This document shows, piece after piece, positions 8,077 through 17,089 of a DNA stretch of 64,000 nucleotides (the stretch's first letter is position 1; the number at the start of each line of letters is the position of its first letter). The position numbers and the translations under genes were made by a program. Under the pieces are notes generated by a model. The model saw only the letters and a program-made list of their open reading frames with translations, ran no database searches and was not told the origin of the DNA. Source of the DNA: Blautia sp. AF19-10LB. GTDB lineage: Bacteria > Bacillota > Clostridia > Lachnospirales > Lachnospiraceae. The DNA lies in the NCBI RefSeq assembly GCF_003461245.1, contig NZ_QTWS01000006.1, forward strand, positions 6,985 through 70,984, read 5' to 3'.

Positions 8077-8134
8077 TTTTTATAGAACATAGTATATCAC
8101 TATTCTGAAATTTTTACCATATGTTCTATAAAAA
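8077..8134. repeat. Perfect 15-bp inverted repeat spanning a promoter
   Basis: Arms TTTTTATAGAACATA (8077-8091) and TATGTTCTATAAAAA (8120-8134) flank 28 bp. A minus-strand TATACT (8091-8096) with TGGTAA 17 nt upstream lies within, so the palindrome may be an operator for the small-protein gene. It could also form an AU-rich hairpin at the 3' end of the psd transcript. Confidence 0.6.
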
Positions 8135-8162
8135 AGTTACTTCAAAAATCCGCGAAAAATTC

Positions 8163-9044
8163 TCATCCTTTCTCCAGAAAAGGTGCACTGCCTATCTTAC
8201 TGCCTATCTGAACCTTTGTCTCCACACCTTCCTGTGAATTCGTCAGCAGATCCTGATCTGGAACCACGCATCCTTTCTGCGTCATATAAATGATCGTTGA
8301 CCCGCCAAATGCGAAGTTCCCTTTCTCCTGACCGCGGTCCACATGGTCACATACCGGGTGGTTTTCAATCTTTCCGACCATCAATGCACCAACTTCCATC
8401 ATCAGGAGCGTTCCGAAATGCTCGGACTTCATAAGTGAATACTCCCGCGTATTTTCCTTATAAATAGAATATACATCATTCGCGGCCGGATTCACTGTAT
8501 GCAGAACCCCCGGTATCCTCCTTCTCACCGATTCCCTGCCACTGTCGACATAGATATAACGATGATAATCATCCACACTGAGTCGGAACACCCACAGATA
8601 TCCACCTGCAAACCGCCTCGCAAGTGCTTCACTCCGAAGAAGGCTTCCTGCCGTATATCGTGTATGCTTGATCGTAACTTCTGTCTGCTCACTGACCGGA
8701 TAAACACTCAGCCGACAGTCACATGGGCTGATAAAATGTGTCTCGTCCATATCTATCTCGCGAGCACCCTTTCTGAGTTTCCTTGTAAAAAAGTCATTAT
8801 AAGAACGATATCTCCGCGGCTCATAATCCTTCATATTGATTCCGGCTTTTCTGATAAAAGGATCGATTGCCAGAGTAGAGATCCCGGAATCCAGAAACCT
8901 GCCGCCAAGTTTCGAAACTGACGGTGACACCAGCGGCTTCAGCAGACATCTCCCCGCTGCACTTCCATAAAGCTTCTCCAGGAATTTATCCTGACCGGTG
9001 CTTTCCTCCCATTTATGCCCCTGACGGTCTGCCGTGTATCGCAT
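8163..9044 (-). CDS. psd: Phosphatidylserine decarboxylase proenzyme
   Basis: A 293-aa pyruvoyl-dependent decarboxylase that turns phosphatidylserine into phosphatidylethanolamine at the membrane. The C-terminal FAFGGSTIIYM contains the GGST motif at which the proenzyme cleaves itself to form the pyruvoyl group. Upstream conserved blocks include YNDFFTRKLR, DDYHRYIY and HFGTLLMMEVGA. The length is normal for the clostridial type. The start follows AAAGGAG at 8-9 nt. It is the last gene of the phospholipid operon, 3 nt after pssA, its direct pathway predecessor. Confidence 0.94.
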   Translation of the reverse strand: MRYTADRQGHKWEESTGQDKFLEKLYGSAAGRCLLKPLVSPSVSKLGGRFLDSGISTLAIDPFIRKAGINMKDYEPRRYRSYNDFFTRKLRKGAREIDMDETHFISPCDCRLSVYPVSEQTEVTIKHTRYTAGSLLRSEALARRFAGGYLWVFRLSVDDYHRYIYVDSGRESVRRRIPGVLHTVNPAANDVYSIYKENTREYSLMKSEHFGTLLMMEVGALMVGKIENHPVCDHVDRGQEKGNFAFGGSTIIYMTQKGCVVPDQDLLTNSQEGVETKVQIGSKIGSAPFLEKG

Positions 9045-9047
9045 GGC

Positions 9048-9725
9048 TCAGGCTCCTTTCAGTTTTTGTATTCTGTAAAGATTATATTTTGCCCACCATC
9101 CTTCTTTGTAGAGAAGGATAAAAAGAACTGCCACAGCCACAACTGCTACCAGTATGACCAACTCGCGGTTTGTCGGCTTGCGGAAACGGAAATCCAGGAT
9201 AAAAAGGAAGCCCACCAGAAGCATTGCAAAATGGAGGCATCCGAGAAAATAACGGAATCCCGGGAAAAACACCGAAACCATAAACAGAAGCGGCATGATC
9301 ACAGACATGGATGTGATCGGAAGTCCCTGATAATATTTACGGTTCTCGCTTGTCTCGCTCTGTCTCTTTTCTTCCATTACGTTAAAATATGCCAGCCTGA
9401 TCACGCCTGCCACACCATAAAAAGCAAGGATCATCAGACTGTAGATCTTGCACATTCCAAGCTGGTATCCCAGAATGATCGGAAAAATGCCAAAACAGAC
9501 AATATCGCAGAGGGAATCGATCTGAATCCCAAAAGCCTTCTCATCATCTGTCCGGTTCTTTTTTGTCCGGGCGATCTTGCCGTCAAACATATCACATAAT
9601 CCTGAAAATGCAAGGCAGAACACTGCCAGCGGCAATTTCCCATCTATTGCAAAAAACATGCCCATGATCGAAGAGATCAGGCTTATGTACGTTACCACTA
9701 CTGTATAATCATAAAATCCAATCAT
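9048..9725 (-). CDS. pssA: CDP-diacylglycerol-serine O-phosphatidyltransferase
   Basis: A 225-aa polytopic CDP-alcohol phosphatidyltransferase. The signature FDGKIARTK...G..ID..CD matches DGxxARxxxxxxxxGxxxDxxxD, with its four catalytic Asp residues. Several membrane helices follow. The adjoining psd gene supports serine as the alcohol acceptor: CDP-diacylglycerol plus serine gives phosphatidylserine, which Psd decarboxylates. ATG at 9725, 5 nt after the flippase-like gene. Confidence 0.9.
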   Translation of the reverse strand: MIGFYDYTVVVTYISLISSIMGMFFAIDGKLPLAVFCLAFSGLCDMFDGKIARTKKNRTDDEKAFGIQIDSLCDIVCFGIFPIILGYQLGMCKIYSLMILAFYGVAGVIRLAYFNVMEEKRQSETSENRKYYQGLPITSMSVIMPLLFMVSVFFPGFRYFLGCLHFAMLLVGFLFILDFRFRKPTNRELVILVAVVAVAVLFILLYKEGWWAKYNLYRIQKLKGA

Positions 9726-9730
9726 TCATA

Positions 9731-10765
9731 CTACCCCTGTTTTTCATTTGTTTTCTGACCTATCGTCAGCTGCGCTATTACTGTAAAAAACGCACTGATA
9801 AAGAGTTCCCCATAGTATCCCAGTCCCCTGCTCAGTACCATTCCAGGAAGCAGAAGGCTTCCAAAAACAGGCACAAAAATATTCAGGAACAGTGTCTCGC
9901 TGATTCCCATTCCTCCCGGAAGGGGTAGCATGTCAACAGAAACAGAAATCACCGCCTGCAGAAACAGGACCGTCCAGAATCCCGTTCCACTGAGCGAAAA
10001 AGCCCGGTACACAAACCAGGTGACCGCAAACAGAGCCATTCTCTGTGCAAACGTGATCAGGATCACATGAAAGATCACCCGCGGATGAGTTCTTAAATAC
10101 GCAGCAGTTTCTCTGTAAGTATCCATAGAATCTTCCAGCTTCTTAAGTCTGCTGTGTTTTTTGCGGACAATATGCAGTTTCTCCAGGATCTTAAGACCCT
10201 TTACCAGAAAGTTTCTGGCAAGATCCGGATGAAACACTAGCACTGTCATGAACGTAACACAAAAAATATTCAACGCCAGTCCCAGATAAAAGATCGGCAG
10301 GATCCCGGTCAGATAGCGATGCAGAAAACCTCTGCCAAAGACCGCGATCCCGACTCCGATCGCCACCAGCACAAACTTGTAAGTGATCGTAACGATCATC
10401 AGGATCACTGTTGCCACTGGGATTGAAATCTTTTCTTTCTTCATATAGTAGATCTGCATCGGCTGTCCGCCGCTTGCAGACGGCGTGATACAGCTGAAGA
10501 AAAAACCTACCGATGAAAACAGAAAACAGACTCTTTTCCTGAGATGGATCCCATAGGAACGCATCATATACCAGATGATGATCGATTCACCCCATATAAA
10601 AAAAGCTACCAGTGCCACTCCCGGCAGAAGCCAGATCTTGTCTGCGCTCTGAATCGCATCCATGACTGCCCCCAAGTCCTCTCCATGAAAGACACCATAG
10701 ATCGTCAGCCCAAATACTACGACCAGAAATATCGTATTAAAAATTATCTTTTTTGTTTTGTTCAT
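9731..10765 (-). CDS. Lysylphosphatidylglycerol-synthase-type transmembrane protein (MprF flippase-domain family)
   Basis: A 344-aa integral membrane protein with about eight hydrophobic helices, resembling the flippase half of MprF (UPF0104/AglD-like). Conserved-looking stretches include SASGGQPMQIYYM and LPLPGGMGISETLF. It has no C-terminal aminoacyl-transferase domain, so it should not make lysyl-lipids alone. Its place between a PAP2 protein and the PE synthesis genes suggests transfer of phospholipid or a lipid-linked precursor between leaflets (inference). The ATG follows AAGGGTAAG at about 8 nt. Confidence 0.85.
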   Translation of the reverse strand: MNKTKKIIFNTIFLVVVFGLTIYGVFHGEDLGAVMDAIQSADKIWLLPGVALVAFFIWGESIIIWYMMRSYGIHLRKRVCFLFSSVGFFFSCITPSASGGQPMQIYYMKKEKISIPVATVILMIVTITYKFVLVAIGVGIAVFGRGFLHRYLTGILPIFYLGLALNIFCVTFMTVLVFHPDLARNFLVKGLKILEKLHIVRKKHSRLKKLEDSMDTYRETAAYLRTHPRVIFHVILITFAQRMALFAVTWFVYRAFSLSGTGFWTVLFLQAVISVSVDMLPLPGGMGISETLFLNIFVPVFGSLLLPGMVLSRGLGYYGELFISAFFTVIAQLTIGQKTNEKQG

Positions 10766-10772
10766 ACGCAGC

Positions 10773-11465
10773 TTACCCTTCTGTAATCTTCAGGATCTTT
10801 TTCTCGATCCTGCTGCCAAGTTTCTCATAGATCCTGTACAGTTGTGTCTTCCTTCCGATAAAGAAACACAGTTCTGCCAGAAGAATACCGCCTGCCACAT
10901 CAACGATCACATGCTGCTTCGTCAGAAGTGTCGATGCAAATACAAGGACTGCGATCACCATGGATACTCTCTGATACCATACCGGAATCTCTTTTCTTCC
11001 GCGAATGCCAAGATAGCAGAACCAGCTCACAAGACAGTGGATAGACGGGAACAGGTTATCTGCCGCATCTATGGAATACAGCCAGAGTGCTGCCTGGTTC
11101 CATAAGCCACCGTCTGTGATCAATGGTCGTGTATTTGTTGTGGGGTATGCAAGAAAAAAGCCAAGGCAGATACATCTTGATATAAAATCCCCTGTAAAAA
11201 ACTGGTACACACTGCGTCGCTCCTGCCTGGCAATCAGAATATAATTGACAGCCCAGAAAAGATAGCAGCCGAAATAGATCACAAGAAACTGCGGGACAAA
11301 AGGAAGGCTTCTGTCCACGCCGGTCTCGATATTGTGGTGATACCATCCGCCTGCGATCATTCTGGAGCCGGAATAAACAAGACAATTAAATACAAAAGAA
11401 AAAATAAGTGGAAAGACTCCATAAGCCGGGAGTATCCTGGTGATACCTTTCATAACTTTCTTCAT
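10773..11465 (-). CDS. PAP2-family membrane phosphatase / phosphotransferase
   Basis: A 230-aa polytopic protein of the PAP2 superfamily. The three phosphatase motifs are recognisable: TNTRP (motif 1), FPSIHCLVS (motif 2, PSxH) and KQHVIVDVAGG (motif 3, HxxxD). Family members dephosphorylate phosphatidic acid, undecaprenyl pyrophosphate or related lipids, or move phospho-head groups; the substrate is not evident here. It leads the phospholipid operon, so PA or lipid-phosphate chemistry is a reasonable guess. The ATG follows AAGGGAG. Confidence 0.88.
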   Translation of the reverse strand: MKKVMKGITRILPAYGVFPLIFSFVFNCLVYSGSRMIAGGWYHHNIETGVDRSLPFVPQFLVIYFGCYLFWAVNYILIARQERRSVYQFFTGDFISRCICLGFFLAYPTTNTRPLITDGGLWNQAALWLYSIDAADNLFPSIHCLVSWFCYLGIRGRKEIPVWYQRVSMVIAVLVFASTLLTKQHVIVDVAGGILLAELCFFIGRKTQLYRIYEKLGSRIEKKILKITEG

Positions 11466-11496
11466 TATATACTCCCTTCATCTTGCTCATGTAAAC

Positions 11497-11525
11497 AGTA
11501 TATCATCCTCGGACCGGGTAAGCAA
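11497..11525 (-). promoter_or_regulatory. Promoter of the phospholipid operon
   Basis: TTGCTT (11520-11525), 17-nt spacer, TATACT (11497-11502) on the minus strand, about 30 nt before the PAP2 gene. Confidence 0.6.
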
Positions 11526-11563
11526 CCAAAGTCCGAAAACATTAAGAATTCTTAAGAAAAAGG

Positions 11564-13795
11564 TCAGATTTTCTTCAACTTTGCAAATCCTGCAAACATT
11601 TTTTTGACTCCGACCTTGTCAAAATCTACGGTTACTTCATAATCTCTGCCGCCTTCTACGATATCCCTGACGATACCAACGCCAAATTTGATATGACGGA
11701 CGGTGTCTCCTACGCCGTAATCCAGTGATGCCGCCTTGGTGACTTTGAAGTTCTGTGCTTCAAACGGTTTCGCGCGGAAGGTCTGACGCATCTGCATGTA
11801 GCTGTTCTTAGGGGATGGTGTCTCCTGCATGGACGGCTTATGTTCCTGAATGGTCGTTCCAAGCTCTACCAGCTCCCTCGGAATCTCACGGACAAATCTG
11901 GATACTTTGTTGTACTGTGTCTCTCCGCGGACCAGGCGCTGGCGGGCACTGGTCAAGGTCAGTTCTTTCATTGCTCTTGTGATCCCCACATAGCAGAGCC
12001 TGCGCTCCTCCTCCATATCTGTAGGATCATCTGAGAAGATACACATGCTGCTCGGGAACATTCCATCCTCCATGCCTGCAAGGTAAACATACGGGAATTC
12101 CAGTCCCTTGGCACTGTGCAGAGTCATGAGCAGAACGTAATCCTGATCCGGATCTACTGTATCAATATCTGCGATCAATGCGATCTCCTCCAGGAATCCG
12201 GAAAGTGTTGCTTCTCTGCCCTCTGCCTTCATTGCTTCCTCATAGGAAACAGTCTTGGAGATCAGCTCGTCGATGTTCTCGATCCTTGCTCTGGATTCCT
12301 CTGTATCCTCTGCTTTGAGTTCATCCACGTATCCGGTGAGGCCGATCACTTCTTCCAGGATCTCTGTAACGCTGTATGCCTGTGCCTTGCTCTTGAGTGA
12401 CTGGATAAAGGTAACAAATCCCTCAATCTTGTTCAGGCTCCTTCCGATGGATGGAACTTCCTCTGCCACTCTCAGAGCATCATAAAAGCTCACATTCATG
12501 TAATCCGCATAATCCTGCACACGTCCTACAGTCGTTGCACCGATTCCTCGTTTCGGTACATTCAGGATACGTCTGACTGCCAGATCGTCTGCGGAGTTAT
12601 CGATCGTCTTGAGATAGCAGAGCAGATCCTTGATCTCTTTACGCGCGTAGAAGTTGATCCCTCCTACGATCTTGTATGGGATATTTGCCTTCAGGCACTT
12701 CTCTTCAAACAGACGGGACTGTACATTGGTTCTGTAGAGGATCGCACACTCTCTGTAATCTGCCAGATGTTCTCTCTTTTTCTTTGCAATATCTCCGATC
12801 ACGTATTCTGCTTCCTCGAATCCATTCATAAACTGGCGGAAGTGAAGTTTCTCTCCCTCTGGATTCTCTGTCCAGAGACGTTTCTCCTTACGTGCTGCAT
12901 TGTTGGCGATCACCTCATTCGCCGCATTCAGGATGTTCTTGGTGGAACGGTAGTTCTGCTCCAGGCGGATCACTTTCGCATCCGGGAAAACCCGCTCGAA
13001 TCCAAGGATGTTGCCAATGTTGGCTCCGCGGAATTTGTAGATGGACTGGTCATCATCACCTACTACGCATAAATTCCCGTATCTCGCCGCAAGAAGGCTC
13101 ACGAACTTAAACTGTACGGTGTTGGTATCCTGATACTCATCCACCATGATATAGCGGAATTTCTCCTGATAGGACTCCAGGACATCCCCGCAGTTCTGAA
13201 AAAGCTCTACGGTCTTGACCAGCAGATCGTCAAAATCCAGGGCATTGTTGCTCTTGAGTGCAGCCTGGTATTCGCGGTAGACCTGGGCTACTTTTTTCTG
13301 GTTAAAATCTCCTCCTGCATTCATCTCCATCTCATCCGGTGTGATCATCTCGTCCTTGGCATGGGAGATCTGTGCAAGAAGAGACCTCTCCTTGTATTTC
13401 TTGGTGTCGATATTTAATTTGCGGCAGATCTCCTTCATCAGAGTCTTCTGGTCATCGCTGTCATAAATGGTGAAACGATTGTCATATCCAAGCCTGTCAA
13501 TATAGCGGCGCAGGATGCGGACGCAGGTAGAGTGGAAGGTCGCAACCCAGACGCTCATTCCATCCGCTCCTGTCAGCTTATCCACACGCTCTCGCATCTC
13601 CTGTGCTGCCTTGTTGGTAAAGGTGATCGCAAGGATGTTGAATGGATTCACGCCCTTGTCAGCGATCAGGTGGGCGATCCTGTGTGTCAGCACTCTCGTC
13701 TTGCCGGAACCTGCTCCTGCAAGGATCAGAAGAGGCCCCTCTGTATGAAAAACAGCCTCCTGCTGAGGCGGATTCAGTGTGTCATATATACTCAT
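11564..13795 (-). CDS. pcrA: ATP-dependent DNA helicase PcrA/UvrD
   Basis: A 743-aa superfamily 1A 3'-5' helicase acting in nucleotide excision repair, removal of recombinase filaments and transcription-replication conflicts. Motifs in order: Walker A GAGSGKT (27-33), TFTNKAAQEM (Ia), VDEYQDTN (II), GDDDQSIYKFRGA (III), LEQNYRS (IV), TLHSAKGLEF (V) and GITRA (VI). The C-terminal 50 residues (GDTVRHIKFGVGIV...) form the Tudor-like RNA-polymerase-binding module. Full length. The ATG follows AGGAG. An AT-rich palindrome at about 11543-11556 lies just after the stop, but it is too weak to call a terminator. Confidence 0.96.
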   Translation of the reverse strand: MSIYDTLNPPQQEAVFHTEGPLLILAGAGSGKTRVLTHRIAHLIADKGVNPFNILAITFTNKAAQEMRERVDKLTGADGMSVWVATFHSTCVRILRRYIDRLGYDNRFTIYDSDDQKTLMKEICRKLNIDTKKYKERSLLAQISHAKDEMITPDEMEMNAGGDFNQKKVAQVYREYQAALKSNNALDFDDLLVKTVELFQNCGDVLESYQEKFRYIMVDEYQDTNTVQFKFVSLLAARYGNLCVVGDDDQSIYKFRGANIGNILGFERVFPDAKVIRLEQNYRSTKNILNAANEVIANNAARKEKRLWTENPEGEKLHFRQFMNGFEEAEYVIGDIAKKKREHLADYRECAILYRTNVQSRLFEEKCLKANIPYKIVGGINFYARKEIKDLLCYLKTIDNSADDLAVRRILNVPKRGIGATTVGRVQDYADYMNVSFYDALRVAEEVPSIGRSLNKIEGFVTFIQSLKSKAQAYSVTEILEEVIGLTGYVDELKAEDTEESRARIENIDELISKTVSYEEAMKAEGREATLSGFLEEIALIADIDTVDPDQDYVLLMTLHSAKGLEFPYVYLAGMEDGMFPSSMCIFSDDPTDMEEERRLCYVGITRAMKELTLTSARQRLVRGETQYNKVSRFVREIPRELVELGTTIQEHKPSMQETPSPKNSYMQMRQTFRAKPFEAQNFKVTKAASLDYGVGDTVRHIKFGVGIVRDIVEGGRDYEVTVDFDKVGVKKMFAGFAKLKKI

Positions 13796-13869
13796 TTAAA
13801 AATTTCTCCTGTTTCTGTTAAACGTTCATAAGTTATCTGTGTCGAACTGATGTTTTACGGTCTTTTTCT

Positions 13870-13898
13870 ATTATACATGAAAGTCCCGGGAGGGTAAA
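13870..13898 (-). promoter_or_regulatory. Promoter of pcrA
   Basis: TTTACC (13893-13898), 17-nt spacer, TATAAT (13870-13875) on the minus strand, about 75 nt before the pcrA ATG. Confidence 0.55.
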
Positions 13899-13956
13899 GG
13901 AAATTCCTTCGACAAGGATAAGATTCCCACATTGCCAGCTTTTCGCCATATAATGC

Positions 13957-13991
13957 AAAAACAGAGAAACCAGTCTGCCCGGTCTCTCTGT
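13957..13991 (-). terminator. Terminator of the alpha-galactosidase operon
   Basis: An 11-bp stem with one G-T pair (13961-13971 with 13981-13991) is followed by TTTT on the minus strand, just after the alpha-galactosidase stop. Confidence 0.75.
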
Positions 13992-14017
13992 CCTGTAAAA
14001 CTTAATATGCAGTTCGT

Positions 14018-16204
14018 TTATTTCGCTGTGATGTGGTAATTCCAGCTCTGGTATTCTTTCTTTGCCTCTTCCAGAAGAATACCGCCGTGCATAAGCGCAC
14101 CGCCCGGATATTCCACTCCATTTACCAGATACATCTGATTTTCTTTAAGTCCGCGGAGTCTGATCCTTACTCCCGGGTCGTTTGCACGTACTCTGGATGC
14201 CACGACACTTACAAGCGCTTCGTTTCCGTCTTCACTTACAAACTCCCATGCCGCGTAAGGGCCTTCCTCCATCGCATTGGTCAGTCTGTAATAATCTCCA
14301 AAGTGGATCACATCATAATATTTCTTAAATTCCTCGATCTGACCACGGATCTGCGTTTTTTCTTCTTCTGAAAGTTTCGCCGGGTCCAGCTCATATCCGA
14401 AGGTTCCTGCCATCGCTACGGCTGCTCTTGTCTCAAACGGTACGAAACGTCCTGTCTGATGGTTCGGGCAGGCGGATACATGAGATCCCACTGCGCTGAC
14501 CGGATAAGCAAATGAAGTTCCATACTGGATCTTCAGACGCTCGATCGTATCGGTGTCATCGCTGCACCAGATCTGAGAAGTATAATGGAGCATTCCGGCA
14601 TCAAATCTTCCGCCGCCTCCGCTGCAGCCTTCGATCAGCATATCCGGATATCTCTTTCCGAGTCTGTCCAGAAATTCATACAGACCAAGAACATAACGGT
14701 GCGGAACCTCTCCCTGGCGGTCTGCCGGAAGTGCTGCACAGTAAATATCACTGATGCTTCTGTTAAAATCCCATTTCAGATAATCGACATCCGCTTTGTC
14801 CAGGACCTTGGTCATCTCATCAAAGATATGATTTCTGACATCTTCTCTGGAAAAATCAAGCACAAGCTGGTTACGTCCACGGTTCGGTCTTCTGCCCGGC
14901 ACGGTAAACGCCCAGTCCGGATGTGCACGGTAGAGGTCACTGTCCTCTGATACACATTCCGGCTCGTACCAGATACCGAATTTCATTCCAAGACCATGGA
15001 TGCGCTCTGCCAGCTCGCTTAACGTGCAACCTAATTTCTTCTCGTTTACCTGCCAGTCTCCAAGACCGCTGTTATCATCATCTCGTTTTCCGAACCAGCC
15101 ATCGTCCATGACGAACAGTTCCACACCGCAGGAAGCTGCTTCTTTCGCCATCTCGAGGAGTTTTTCACCGGTGAAATCGAAATAGGTTCCTTCCCAGTTG
15201 TTGATGAGGACCGGTCTGCGTTCCAGTTTGAACCTGCCTCTGCATACATGCTCACGGACTGCCTTGTGGTAGCAGTTTGACATTTTTTCGAAGCCCTCTG
15301 CGCTGTATACCATCATGACTTCCGGTGCATGGAAAATCTCGCCTTCTCTCAGAAGGAACTCAAAATTTTCCGGATGGATCCCCATGATCAGTCTGGTCTG
15401 GTCAAACTGGTCTTTTTCTGCTGCTGCGAGGAAGTTTCCGCTGTACAGAAACGAAAATCCATAACACTCTCCTGAAGTTTCTGTCGCATTTTTATCTGCC
15501 AGCATTACAAATGGGTTGTACTGATGGCTGGATGCACCGCGAAGACTTCCGACAGACTGCACGCCGTGGTGGATCGGAGTTCTGGAAAGCTGTCTCTCCA
15601 TCTCATGTTTTCCATAAAAAGTCATCCAGTCCCAGTCTCCATACGGCTGGTCCAGGCAGAGGGACATCACACGCTCAAGCTGAACCGGTGCCTGACCGTG
15701 GTTTTCCACGCTGACACTTCTTGTGATGACATCCAGGTCTTTCACAACTCCATAGTACAGTTTTACTCTGACATCCTGCACATCATCACGAAGAGTGATC
15801 ACGAGAGTCTCTGCCTCGTTTTCGTCTGCATACATTGCCGGAAGTCCCGGAATGGAATATTTTCCCTTGATGATCTCATAGCCTTCATAGCGAAGTCCCA
15901 GAGTTCTTGTTCCATTATCATAGCGGATATCGAGTGCACTCTCACGATAGTCTCCGCTTCCAAAAGAAGAATATTCCTGCGGCAGAGTATCTGTGGAGTA
16001 TGTCCTGTCCCCTGCTGCCTCGTCCGGATTTCCGGAAAAACCGTGATCTCTTCTCTGGATCAGATAGGAGTAATCACAAATGTCTGTTTTTCTTCCATAG
16101 TAGGTGTGAAGCAGGATTCCTTTGTCGTCCGCTTTCATCTGGTACATGCTGTTCTTTGTGCACAGGGTGAACAGTCTGTTTTCTTTGTCAAATACGATTG
16201 CCAT
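14018..16204 (-). CDS. Alpha-galactosidase, glycoside hydrolase family 36
   Basis: A 728-aa cytoplasmic enzyme (no signal peptide) releasing galactose from melibiose, raffinose, stachyose and related oligosaccharides. It has the GH36 layout: N-terminal beta-sandwich (about 1-320), central barrel, small C-terminal domain. The nucleophile is D479 in YLKWDFNRS and the likely acid/base D549 is in CSDDTD. The substrate-site block CSGGGGRFD is present. The closest type is the clostridial/lactobacillar long form. It ends the operon behind three ABC importer genes, so imported alpha-galactosides would be cleaved in the cytoplasm. AAGGAG precedes the ATG. Confidence 0.95.
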   Translation of the reverse strand: MAIVFDKENRLFTLCTKNSMYQMKADDKGILLHTYYGRKTDICDYSYLIQRRDHGFSGNPDEAAGDRTYSTDTLPQEYSSFGSGDYRESALDIRYDNGTRTLGLRYEGYEIIKGKYSIPGLPAMYADENEAETLVITLRDDVQDVRVKLYYGVVKDLDVITRSVSVENHGQAPVQLERVMSLCLDQPYGDWDWMTFYGKHEMERQLSRTPIHHGVQSVGSLRGASSHQYNPFVMLADKNATETSGECYGFSFLYSGNFLAAAEKDQFDQTRLIMGIHPENFEFLLREGEIFHAPEVMMVYSAEGFEKMSNCYHKAVREHVCRGRFKLERRPVLINNWEGTYFDFTGEKLLEMAKEAASCGVELFVMDDGWFGKRDDDNSGLGDWQVNEKKLGCTLSELAERIHGLGMKFGIWYEPECVSEDSDLYRAHPDWAFTVPGRRPNRGRNQLVLDFSREDVRNHIFDEMTKVLDKADVDYLKWDFNRSISDIYCAALPADRQGEVPHRYVLGLYEFLDRLGKRYPDMLIEGCSGGGGRFDAGMLHYTSQIWCSDDTDTIERLKIQYGTSFAYPVSAVGSHVSACPNHQTGRFVPFETRAAVAMAGTFGYELDPAKLSEEEKTQIRGQIEEFKKYYDVIHFGDYYRLTNAMEEGPYAAWEFVSEDGNEALVSVVASRVRANDPGVRIRLRGLKENQMYLVNGVEYPGGALMHGGILLEEAKKEYQSWNYHITAK

Positions 16205-16240
16205 AGATGTCTTCTCCTTTTGATAAGTTCATGATTAAGT

Positions 16241-17089
16241 TTATTTTACCGCTCCATTGACAACACCGTTAAGTATCTGCTTCTGGCATACCAGATAGAA
16301 AATCACAATTGGTATCAGTGCCAGCAGGTAGGATGCAAAGGCGAGGTTATAATTTGTTCCAAACTGTGTCTGGAAATTCAACTGTGCAAGCGGAAGTGTG
16401 TTTTTACCGGTTCCGGACATCATGACGAGTGGGGTCATAACATCATTCCATGTTCCAAGTGCAGTTAAAACTGCCACTGTCGCATGCATTGGCTTCATGA
16501 TCGGGAAAACAATACTCCAATAGGTCTTCCATGTACTTGCACCGTCTACTTTTGCAGCTTCTTCCAGTGCCATCGGAATATTTTTGAGATAACCGGAATA
16601 CAGAAGAAGATTCATTGGCATATAGAATACCACATAAAGCACGATCACACCAACCCTGTTTCCGATTCCCATCTGAGAAGTCTGTTTTACAAGCGGCATC
16701 ATCAGGATCGCGAATGGAACGAACATACCGCTCACGATATAAAGATAAGAAAATTTATAAAATTTGCTGTTTGCCATGTTTCTTCCGATCGCATATCCGG
16801 CAATAGAATGAATCAGAATGGCAAGTACCACTGTCACAATTGTGATCAGCAGAGAGTTTCCAAGAGAATTCCAGAAATCTGTGACTTTCATTGCTTCTGT
16901 AAAATTCGAAAAGCTCCAGGAGGACGGCAGGGAAAGTGCTCCTGCAATATCATTTGTCATCTCGGACGGCTTTTTGAATGCAATGATCACTGCCATATAT
17001 AATGGAAAAAAGATCGTGATACATCCAAGGATCAAAAGGATTGTAACCGGCCAGTTGGTTTTGCCTGGCATCTGACTGTTCTTTTTCAT
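16241..17089 (-). CDS. msmG: Sugar ABC transporter permease, MsmG/MalG type
   Basis: A 282-aa inner permease of a carbohydrate-uptake-1 ABC importer, with about six membrane helices. The cytoplasmic EAA loop reads EEAAKVDGASTWKTYWSIVFPIMKP, where the motor ATPase would dock. Its start shares bases with the stop of the partner permease (TAATG), pointing to translational coupling. No ATPase gene is in the operon. Such systems commonly borrow a shared MsmK-type ATPase encoded elsewhere. The alpha-galactosidase next to it suggests alpha-galactosides as cargo. Confidence 0.9.
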   Translation of the reverse strand: MKKNSQMPGKTNWPVTILLILGCITIFFPLYMAVIIAFKKPSEMTNDIAGALSLPSSWSFSNFTEAMKVTDFWNSLGNSLLITIVTVVLAILIHSIAGYAIGRNMANSKFYKFSYLYIVSGMFVPFAILMMPLVKQTSQMGIGNRVGVIVLYVVFYMPMNLLLYSGYLKNIPMALEEAAKVDGASTWKTYWSIVFPIMKPMHATVAVLTALGTWNDVMTPLVMMSGTGKNTLPLAQLNFQTQFGTNYNLAFASYLLALIPIVIFYLVCQKQILNGVVNGAVK

